From positions 1 through 5,972 of the forward strand of contig JAADCY010000084.1 in the NCBI GenBank assembly GCA_013154205.1: a stretch of 5,972 nucleotides of DNA, given 5' to 3'. Positions 1 to 5,099 of this stretch are shown here, piece after piece. Under the pieces are notes generated by a model that did not search any database, was not told the origin of the DNA, and saw nothing but the letters and a program-made list of their open reading frames with translations. A program made the translations under genes and the position numbers. Each line of letters begins with the position of its first letter. Within the stretch, counting starts at the first letter, position 1. Source of the DNA: Thermoproteota archaeon. GTDB lineage: Archaea; Thermoproteota; Thermoprotei_A; Sulfolobales; Desulfurococcaceae.

Positions 1-2
1 AC

Positions 3-392
3 AGCTACCCTGTCCTAGTCAGGCAGACCAATACCTATATGCTCCCCGGAGACGCTAAGCCCGAGGAATTGTTCGAGGACGTGAAGCACGGGGTATATAT
101 CAGGGGTAGAGGTGCTCTCGGCGGAGAAGTCAATCCTGCCATGGGGACATTCACCTTCATAGCAGGGCCTAGCTACATGATAGAGAACGGAGAAGTCAAG
201 GGCATGGTTAGAGGAGTAATGCTCTCAGGAATGATCCTTGAGACTCTTAAGAACGTTGACATGGTTGCCAACGACCTCAAAGTAAGAACTTCTGTTTTCG
301 GAGGATGCGGTAAGGGAGGCCAGATGGTACGAGTAGGAGATGGCGGGCCCCACGTACGTGTATCTCGTATCACAATAGGAGGAGGGAGGTGA
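3..392 (+). CDS. tldD: TldD metalloprotease, C-terminal fragment (5' end outside window)
   Basis: This is the last 129 codons of a TldD-family protein; the reading frame is open to the left edge, so the start lies upstream. TldD is the catalytic subunit of the TldD/TldE heterodimer, a zinc metalloprotease that degrades or trims small unfolded peptides; in E. coli it also matures microcin B17 and processes the CcdA antitoxin. Visible family hallmarks are RQTNTYMLPG near the fragment start, the YMIENGEV strand pair, ANDLK, and GGCGKGGQ, whose Cys (codon at 306-308) matches the C-terminal Cys near the metal site of E. coli TldD. The N-terminal HExxxH zinc motif should lie upstream and cannot be seen. 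The full protein is normally about 450-480 residues, so roughly a quarter is present. The TGA stop overlaps the start of tldE, indicating an operon with coupled translation. Confidence 0.93.
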   Translation, partial: SYPVLVRQTNTYMLPGDAKPEELFEDVKHGVYIRGRGALGGEVNPAMGTFTFIAGPSYMIENGEVKGMVRGVMLSGMILETLKNVDMVANDLKVRTSVFGGCGKGGQMVRVGDGGPHVRVSRITIGGGR

Positions 393-394
393 TC
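378..394 (+). promoter_or_regulatory. Tandem Shine-Dalgarno sites at the tldD/tldE junction
   Basis: GGAGG at 378-382 lies six bases before GTG 389. A longer GGAGGTGATC at 385-394, complementary to the conserved 16S rRNA 3' end, places GGAGG eight bases before a second in-frame GTG at 398. The tldD stop (390-392) sits inside the second site. Ribosomes ending tldD translation would therefore finish on the tldE initiation site, which suggests coupled synthesis of the two subunits. Confidence 0.7.
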
Positions 395-1765
395 AGAGTG
401 AGGGATATACTCCTAGATCTAGCGAAGCGCTTCATGGATAAACTCCTCGAGAAAGGAGCTAGTGAAGCAGAGTTCTTCGGGACATGGGCGAAAGTACGCA
501 CGGCCGAGATATCTGATGGTAAGATAAAGAGGATCAGTGTGTCGGATGCAGGCAAATACGGTATTAGAGTGGCTGTTGGCAGACGTGTAGCCAGTATAGG
601 CTTAAGCGATCTATCGCCGGATATCGATAAACTAGCGGAGACTCTTGTAAAGATCGCACGTAACGCTCCAGAGGACAAGGACTTCCCAGGCTTCGCCACG
701 AACTATTCACGCGGCGTACTGTCCAACACCTTTGACGACAGCATAGCGTCCCTGGAGCCCGACGGCATGGCTGGTCTGGTCAAGAACATGTTCAGCACAG
801 CAGTGGATGCCGGGAGGAGCGCCGGTGCCGACGAGACCATCGTTACACAGGGAGGACTACAGGTTATCGATGGGGGAAAACTCGTTGTCAATAGCTTCGG
901 CGAACACTTGTACGAAGAGAATACTTTGCTTACCGCGTGGCTGGAGATAAAGAGTAGAAAGGATGGCGGTGAATCAACGTTCTTCCTAGAATATGGTTCG
1001 AGGAAACTAGACATCGATGAGATCCTCAGGGAGACTGTGGAGTCTGCCAAGCTATCCACGAAGTTTATCGGCGGCAAACCAGTAGAGTCCGGCAAATACG
1101 AGGTTCTCCTATATCCGCATGTCACAGCGAAATTCCTAGAGACAGTATTAGCACCAGCATTCTCGGCTCTACACGTACAGCGTGATAGAAGCCCGTTAAA
1201 GGGTAAGATCGACAAACAGGTTCTAAGCGAGAACATTAGCATTCTCGACGATCCATCGCTGGACTGGGGAGTAGGTTCATGTAGCTTCGACGACGAAGGA
1301 ATACCGACCTCGAGGAAATACGTTGTGAACAAAGGCGTTCTCGAAACATATCTGTACGACCACTACACGGCTAGGCGTGAAAACAAGTACTCCACAGGCA
1401 ACGGCTTCAGAAGATCAGTATCTAGCCCGCCTTCACCAGGCTTCACCAACATGTACATGGAGGGCAGAGATACTGCGAAATGGGATGAACTAGTATCCGA
1501 GATAAAGAAGGGTATCGTCGTGTATGGGGTAATAGGTTATTGGACTAGCAACTTCGTAAATGGAGGAGCACAGGCTACGGTAACACATGGATTGCTCGTG
1601 GAAAACGGCGAGGTTAAGGCGCCTGTGAAAGGAATAGTGATAGGCGGAAACATCTATGAGTGGCTAGGTAAGGATCTGGCTGGCGTCGGCGACAAGGTTG
1701 TACCTCTTGGAGACGTCTATGCTCCAGCGGTACTGATAAGAAATGTTGATGTAGCTGGAAAGTAG
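389..1765 (+). CDS. tldE: TldE/PmbA, non-catalytic partner of TldD
   Basis: This 458-residue protein belongs to the TldD/PmbA (U62) family and is predicted to be the TldE subunit that pairs with the upstream TldD in a cytoplasmic peptide-processing protease. Residues 1-200 form the N-terminal domain, with DAGKYGIRVAVG (53-64) a typical family strand. The C-terminal domain carries FDDEGIPTSR (300-309), GVLETYLYD (316-324) and GLLVENGEV (401-409). The region aligned with the TldD zinc helix reads LYPHVTAKF (241-249) and has no HExxxH, as known for TldE. The length fits the family. The start is ambiguous: GTG 389 overlaps the tldD stop as GTGA and has GGAGG six bases upstream, while GTG 398 has the longer ribosome site and would remove three residues. 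It converges on the biotin ligase gene with only eight bases between the stops. Confidence 0.92.
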   Translation: MIRVRDILLDLAKRFMDKLLEKGASEAEFFGTWAKVRTAEISDGKIKRISVSDAGKYGIRVAVGRRVASIGLSDLSPDIDKLAETLVKIARNAPEDKDFPGFATNYSRGVLSNTFDDSIASLEPDGMAGLVKNMFSTAVDAGRSAGADETIVTQGGLQVIDGGKLVVNSFGEHLYEENTLLTAWLEIKSRKDGGESTFFLEYGSRKLDIDEILRETVESAKLSTKFIGGKPVESGKYEVLLYPHVTAKFLETVLAPAFSALHVQRDRSPLKGKIDKQVLSENISILDDPSLDWGVGSCSFDDEGIPTSRKYVVNKGVLETYLYDHYTARRENKYSTGNGFRRSVSSPPSPGFTNMYMEGRDTAKWDELVSEIKKGIVVYGVIGYWTSNFVNGGAQATVTHGLLVENGEVKAPVKGIVIGGNIYEWLGKDLAGVGDKVVPLGDVYAPAVLIRNVDVAGK

Positions 1766-1773
1766 AATGTATG

Positions 1774-2673
1774 CTAGTAGCGGACCTCATAGGTTATAGT
1801 TGGATCAAGTATTTTTCTCCCATCCTCAGTCTCGAGAACCAGGTATCCTAGGTCATTAACATCTACAGCGACGCCCTGTAGGACTCCTTCACGTGTCTTA
1901 GCTGTCACGACCTTGTTGAGCGTGTCTAGGTATTCGAGATACTGTTCTCTAAGCTTCTCGGGTTCCTCGGCGAGTTTCTTAGCCCTCGATATCCATCCTA
2001 TCATCATTGATAACAACTTATTCCTTGGAGTCATTCCCCTGATCTGCTTTATGGATACTGCTGTCTCTAGGGGTGGTTCATTATTGACGTTCATACCTAT
2101 ACCGATATAGATGATCATCTTATTCCTAAAGGCTTCGGCCTCTATCAGTATTCCCGCTAATTTCTTACCGTTCACAACGATATCATTAGGCCACTTGATC
2201 CTTGCATTGATATCTAGGCTCGTCCTGAGTATCCTCGTCAGGATGACCGGTACTATAATAGGCATCAGTGCTGCGGTCTCGGCATTAGTGCTTATCTTGA
2301 ATGTCACCCATAGGCCTCCGAGACCTGTTTTCCACTCCTTGCCATGTCTTCCTCTACCCATGAACATGTATTCTGCGACCACTATGCTCCATGGACCAAG
2401 GCCTCTCGCGGCCTCCTGTGTTGAGCCTAGGATTGGCTCGTGTACTAGCTCCCATCCCCATGGTTTAAGCTTGGACGGTATGTCTGCCGGGTTCCACACT
2501 ATGTGGTTGTTGTCCATTGTTATCAAGTAGTTCTTTGAGAGCTCATGTATGGCTTCTGTGAGCATATTCTCCCTAACGCCTATTTCCCATGCGAGGTCTC
2601 TGACTAGCCATTCATTGTTCTTGATCAGCTTGTATAGTGCTAGGATCTTGACAGCTGTCTTTAGATCTATCAC
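1774..2673 (-). CDS. birA: Biotin--[acetyl-CoA-carboxylase] ligase with N-terminal winged helix
   Basis: This 299-residue protein is predicted to activate biotin with ATP to biotinyl-AMP and transfer it to a lysine of a biotin carrier protein. The catalytic domain (about 75-240) shows the biotinyl-AMP loop GRGRHGKEW (106-114), KWPNDI (160-165), KKLAGILIE (170-178) with the conserved Lys, and GIGMNVN (191-197). A small C-terminal beta domain follows at about 250-299. Residues 1-60 read as a winged helix-turn-helix, which makes this a BirA-type (class II) ligase that might also bind DNA; no biotin synthesis genes or carrier protein are present here to regulate or modify. The GTG start is favoured because AGGTGA lies six bases upstream; an ATG between them is out of frame and stops at once. 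It is the last gene of the minus-strand run, six bases after the YkgJ-like gene. Confidence 0.93.
   Translation of the reverse strand: MIDLKTAVKILALYKLIKNNEWLVRDLAWEIGVRENMLTEAIHELSKNYLITMDNNHIVWNPADIPSKLKPWGWELVHEPILGSTQEAARGLGPWSIVVAEYMFMGRGRHGKEWKTGLGGLWVTFKISTNAETAALMPIIVPVILTRILRTSLDINARIKWPNDIVVNGKKLAGILIEAEAFRNKMIIYIGIGMNVNNEPPLETAVSIKQIRGMTPRNKLLSMMIGWISRAKKLAEEPEKLREQYLEYLDTLNKVVTAKTREGVLQGVAVDVNDLGYLVLETEDGRKILDPTITYEVRY
1812..1818 (+). terminator. Possible T-tract terminator for tldD-tldE
   Basis: TTTTTCT begins 46 bases after the tldE stop, inside the 3' end of the opposing biotin ligase gene. Archaeal RNA polymerase commonly stops at short U-tracts without a hairpin, and the 8-base gap between the two stops has no room for a signal. 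The site is supported only by base composition and position. Confidence 0.35.
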
Positions 2674-2679
2674 TCCATG

Positions 2680-2685
2680 TCACCT
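2680..2685 (-). promoter_or_regulatory. Shine-Dalgarno site of birA overlapping the upstream stop
   Basis: On the minus strand AGGTGA precedes the birA GTG by six bases. Its final TGA is the stop codon of the YkgJ-like gene. The arrangement supports termination-reinitiation coupling and fixes the birA start. Confidence 0.65.
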
Positions 2686-3339
2686 GGTCCTGATCCTATT
2701 AATGGTTTCGCCTAGGCCCATAATATATGGTAGGTTCGGGAAATATGTTCTGAGGAGCTCATATAAATTAATAGTGTTACGTGCACCACTATGTGATGAA
2801 TCAATATCAACTATTCCAGATGCCCAGAGCTTAGACAATAGTCTCAATAAGAGACTCCTCTTCTCCTCCATCTCCATAGCCGCAATATATTCCTGTGGGA
2901 AGTACATGCGGTGCCAATAGGGTGTCATAGACATGAGCTTCATTATAACTTCTTTATCTTCTTTGATCACAGGGCATGCACCGCTAACACCATACTCTAC
3001 TCTCGCGAAGACGAATTTCAGCTCATTACTAATGATGTACTTGACCTGTTTCGGTACGTAGGGGAAGCTACGGCAGATCAGAGGCTTATAGATGTTCTGA
3101 ATCATACATAGATTGTCTTCTCTTAGGAATGGGCATTTACCATCTATAAGCTCCATTACATATGATAATGCTATATCTCTCCCGGTCCTTCTATCGAAAA
3201 CCCTGTATCCAGGCCTCGACTTATACTTCACGCCGAGGCGCCGGGCTAGAGCCCTCAATATATAGTCTTCGTGCGGGAGAATCGATATTGGTGAAGCCCT
3301 ACAGCATAATCCACAGAGAGTGCACCTGAATGTTCTCAA
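2680..3339 (-). CDS. YkgJ-type CxxCxxCC protein, putative metal or Fe-S binding
   Basis: The 219-residue product has the cysteine pattern of the YkgJ (CxxCxxCC) family, annotated as putative zinc- or iron-chelating. C6xxC9xxC12C13 lies at the extreme N-terminus. It is followed by CPFL with C69, then C78, by KPLICRSFPY with C89, and by ACP with C122, giving eight cysteines. The C-terminal 90 residues have none and look helical. The biochemical role of the family is not established; the lysine methylase FliB shares a related Cys motif, so a redox or protein-modification role is possible but unproven. TTG is the first start after an in-frame stop, and any later start would lose the Cys motif; the ribosome site (GGCGGT) is weak. 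It lies 22 bases after the NMN adenylyltransferase gene and is probably coupled to birA. Confidence 0.82.
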   Translation of the reverse strand: MRTFRCTLCGLCCRASPISILPHEDYILRALARRLGVKYKSRPGYRVFDRRTGRDIALSYVMELIDGKCPFLREDNLCMIQNIYKPLICRSFPYVPKQVKYIISNELKFVFARVEYGVSGACPVIKEDKEVIMKLMSMTPYWHRMYFPQEYIAAMEMEEKRSLLLRLLSKLWASGIVDIDSSHSGARNTINLYELLRTYFPNLPYIMGLGETINRIRTR

Positions 3340-3361
3340 ATCGTTACCGCCTGCTTACTGG

Positions 3362-3925
3362 TTAGGCTGTAACATAGTATCCGGGCAGTTTCTCCCGGTA
3401 GAGCATCTGTACTCTTCTAACACCATCGATCTCATCGATTATCTTTGCAACAGGCGGCGGTACTAGTTTTCTCCACTGATCATTCCCTTCAGCCATCAGT
3501 TTCCTGACGACCGTTCCCCTATAGTTATCCCGCTGCAGGATCTCAGGTGTTATCACGTTATATCCCTCCTCAATGAATATCCTCTGTATGATCGGGTTAA
3601 GTGTTATGACATGTGTGAATGGCGGCGAGTAGAGCTTGACATAATGTACTGCTACCTTGCTCACCTCCATTGTCGGCAGGGTCACCGTTACGAGCTTGTC
3701 TAGGGGGAGACCGGCCCATCTAAGCGTCTCTCTGATCATTAGTAGCCTCTCTCCCGCAGTGAAAGGGTTTTCAGGAGTATGGCTCTGACTCGCCATACCG
3801 ATTACAATGATTACTTCTTCGAACCTCTTATAGCAGTACTTGATAGCGTTAAAGTGGCCGTAGTGGAGCGGCTGGAACCTCGCTATCATCATACACCTAT
3901 CATCAGGGCCTAGCAAATCCAGCAC
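3362..3925 (-). CDS. Nicotinamide-nucleotide adenylyltransferase, archaeal type
   Basis: This 187-residue protein is predicted to make NAD from NMN and ATP, the last shared step of NAD biosynthesis. It shows the nucleotidyltransferase fold signatures: RFQPLHYGH (16-24) with the HxGH nucleotide-binding motif, NPFTAGER (53-60), and YRGTVVRKLM (135-144) matching the family's second ATP motif (SGTxxR type). The usual Gly before RFQP is Ala here. The length is close to archaeal relatives (about 165-185). GTG 3925 adds a few residues before the first strand; TTG 3916 is a plausible alternative, while the ATG pair at 3892 and 3889 would cut into that strand (CMMIARFQ). There is no convincing ribosome site upstream, so the transcript may be leaderless. 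It heads the minus-strand run with the YkgJ-like gene and birA, and shares its upstream region with the protease gene. Confidence 0.92.
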   Translation of the reverse strand: MLDLLGPDDRCMMIARFQPLHYGHFNAIKYCYKRFEEVIIVIGMASQSHTPENPFTAGERLLMIRETLRWAGLPLDKLVTVTLPTMEVSKVAVHYVKLYSPPFTHVITLNPIIQRIFIEEGYNVITPEILQRDNYRGTVVRKLMAEGNDQWRKLVPPPVAKIIDEIDGVRRVQMLYREKLPGYYVTA

Positions 3926-4006
3926 CCAACAATTAATTTAGGGCTCAAGACCCTATTCTTGTCTTGAATCTATGTTTTATAGAGAATATAACGTTGTTTG
4001 GAAAGG
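3926..4006. promoter_or_regulatory. Divergent promoter region between NMN adenylyltransferase and protease genes
   Basis: This AT-rich spacer is the only intergenic region of any size between divergently oriented genes. On the plus strand TTTTATAG (3975-3982) resembles an archaeal TATA box and would set a start near 4004-4008, at GTG 4007, giving a leaderless protease mRNA. On the minus strand the same box read in reverse (CTATAAAA) or AAATTAATT (3931-3939) could serve the opposing operon; the latter would start transcription near 3911, inside the longest reading frame. The boxes are seen directly; promoter function is inferred. Confidence 0.5.
3945..3967. repeat. Perfect 7-bp inverted repeat, operator-like
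   Basis: TCAAGAC (3945-3951) and GTCTTGA (3961-3967) are exact reverse complements separated by nine bases. The dyad ends eight bases before the plus-strand TATA-like box, over the expected upstream promoter element, and would overlap the minus-strand start site if the reversed box is used. Its size and place suit a dimeric repressor site, but one 7-bp dyad can arise by chance and no regulator gene adjoins it. Confidence 0.4.
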
Positions 4007-4645
4007 GTGCAGGAATTGGATGTGTTCAAGATCAATGAGCCGTTAAGCCTCTTGATAGGCGGCTTCGTGATCATGCTTGTGTTCGGGTCTAGATATCTTG
4101 TACAGGGTAATCTCTATGATTTCTTAATAGTGGGTGCTGCGGCCTTCCTTGCAAGTATTCCGCACGAGATAGCGCATAAGACCGCTGCTATAAGGCTTGG
4201 ATGTTATGCAAGGTACGTTTTGTCGCCTACAGGACTACTTATCACGCTTATAACCGCTATTCCATATATCCCGGTCAAATTCATAATGCCAGGTTATGTT
4301 GTCGTCTCTAGCCCCTATTATGAGCCCGAGATAAATAAGAGGGTGAACGGTGTTGTCAGCATGGTTGGACCGCTCGTGAATATTGGTATCGGCGTCCTCA
4401 GCCTCATCATATACTATTTGGTTCTCCCAAGACTTATCATTATGTATGGTATAACATCGTGGATACTATCGCTGGCATTATTCCTGGTAATCAGTATAAT
4501 AATTAATGGATGGGTAGCGATCTTCAACCTCCTGCCCGTGCCACCGCTTGATGGCAGCAAGATAATATCGTGGAAACCACTCATATGGGTAATAATGATC
4601 GTTACGGCCGGCGTAATACTATATATCGGGAACGTGTACCTTTAA
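4007..4645 (+). CDS. Site-2-protease-like membrane metalloprotease (peptidase M50)
   Basis: This is a polytopic membrane protein of about 212 residues, predicted to cut peptide bonds within or next to the membrane using zinc. Numbered from TTG 3998, HEIAH at 56-60 supplies two zinc-binding His and the catalytic Glu. FNLLPVPPLDGSK at 176-188 is the conserved NPxxDG-like motif, with Asp185 as third ligand. GPLVN at 124-128 is a further M50 hallmark. Hydrophobic segments lie near 15-35, 40-65, 75-97, 118-145, 150-178 and 192-212. No PDZ or CBS domain is present, so it is a minimal form. GTG 4007 is preferred because the TATA-like box at 3975-3982 places transcription there; TTG 3998, TTG 4016 and GTG 4022 are alternatives. 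A small single-anchor protein gene follows after 27 bases, probably in the same operon. The substrate is unknown. Confidence 0.88.
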   Translation: MQELDVFKINEPLSLLIGGFVIMLVFGSRYLVQGNLYDFLIVGAAAFLASIPHEIAHKTAAIRLGCYARYVLSPTGLLITLITAIPYIPVKFIMPGYVVVSSPYYEPEINKRVNGVVSMVGPLVNIGIGVLSLIIYYLVLPRLIIMYGITSWILSLALFLVISIIINGWVAIFNLLPVPPLDGSKIISWKPLIWVIMIVTAGVILYIGNVYL

Positions 4646-4664
4646 GTATCCCTCCATTATATTT

Positions 4665-4670
4665 GGGGAG
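4665..4670 (+). promoter_or_regulatory. Shine-Dalgarno-like GGGGAG before the small ectodomain gene
   Basis: GGGGAG ends two bases before ATG 4673 and five bases before the in-frame GTG 4676. The short spacing leaves open which start is used; the difference is one residue. Confidence 0.4.
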
Positions 4671-4672
4671 AG

Positions 4673-5071
4673 ATGGTGGTTGAGAAGGATGTCCTTGCAA
4701 AACCATATGTTGTTCTCTCAATCATGGCTGTGTTCTTCTTCCTAGCACTAAATCTCCCCCGGATCTTCCACCCTGTCCCAATGAATAGTGTTGAAACAAT
4801 AGTATTCCCTAATGTCAGTGTATCGGCCAAGTATTTGGGGGACAGTATTAGGCTCAACATTACTAATAACATGAATATATCAGTGACAATAGTCTCAATT
4901 GTTGCTCCAGGAGAGAAAATAAATGTTGAGCGAATCCTGTCTCCGGGCAACTATACGCTTGTTTATATACCATCCAATACCACGTGTAAGCCTGGAATTG
5001 GCTATGTTGTAGTAGCTATTGGAAACCGTAAATATAATGTATTGTTCCCATTCGTCTGTGGAAAGACCTGA
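4673..5071 (+). CDS. Hypothetical single-anchor membrane protein with sequon-rich outer domain
   Basis: I do not recognise this 132-residue protein. Residues 1-10 are a short charged N-terminus, 11-28 one hydrophobic helix ending in an Asn-Leu-Pro turn, and 29-132 a domain with alternating strands typical of a small beta sandwich. That domain has five N-X-S/T sequons (N47, N62, N68, N93, N102), which suggests it lies outside the cell and is glycosylated, and two cysteines (C105, C129) that could form a disulfide. The predicted topology is N-inside, C-outside (type II), unless the helix is removed as a signal peptide; no lipobox is seen. It follows the protease gene by 27 bases on the same strand, so it may be a substrate, adaptor or merely a neighbour. 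The stop is 15 bases from that of the convergent membrane protein gene. Confidence 0.75.
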   Translation: MVVEKDVLAKPYVVLSIMAVFFFLALNLPRIFHPVPMNSVETIVFPNVSVSAKYLGDSIRLNITNNMNISVTIVSIVAPGEKINVERILSPGNYTLVYIPSNTTCKPGIGYVVVAIGNRKYNVLFPFVCGKT

Positions 5072-5077
5072 TTATCG

Positions 5078-5099
5078 TTGTTCTTCCTATATTGTTTCC
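5078..5099 (+). terminator. Possible pyrimidine-rich terminator between convergent genes
   Basis: A stretch of mostly T and C with short T-runs starts seven bases after the stop of the small ectodomain gene and runs into the end of the opposing gene. It is the only candidate stop signal in the 15-base gap; no hairpin is evident. Support is weak. Confidence 0.22.

Noticed and set aside
703..1332. Open minus-strand frame of 209 codons opposite tldE
   Set aside because: It lies wholly within a gene with clear TldE motifs; its product is Ser/Pro/Cys-rich with no recognisable domain, and no ribosome site was found. It is an antisense shadow.
2111..2530. Open plus-strand frame of 139 codons opposite birA
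   Set aside because: The opposite strand carries the ligase motifs GRGRHG and KWPNDI across this stretch; the hydrophobic look of the product reflects complement codons.
2793..2799. GTGATGA, a match to box C of C/D guide RNAs
   Set aside because: No CTGA box D follows at the needed distance, and the site is within the YkgJ-like gene.
3940..3954. AGGG-N7-CCCT hairpin in the divergent spacer
   Set aside because: The four-base stem is too short to mean much and overlaps the longer 7-bp dyad reported instead.
4656..4664. ATTATATTT as a promoter for the small ectodomain gene
   Set aside because: It would start transcription near 4686, inside the gene; the short gap and ribosome-like site favour co-transcription with the protease gene.
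4657..4950. Open minus-strand frame of 97 codons opposite the small ectodomain gene
   Set aside because: The plus-strand product has a coherent anchor plus sequon-rich domain and an operon position; the minus frame has no ribosome site and no coherent features.
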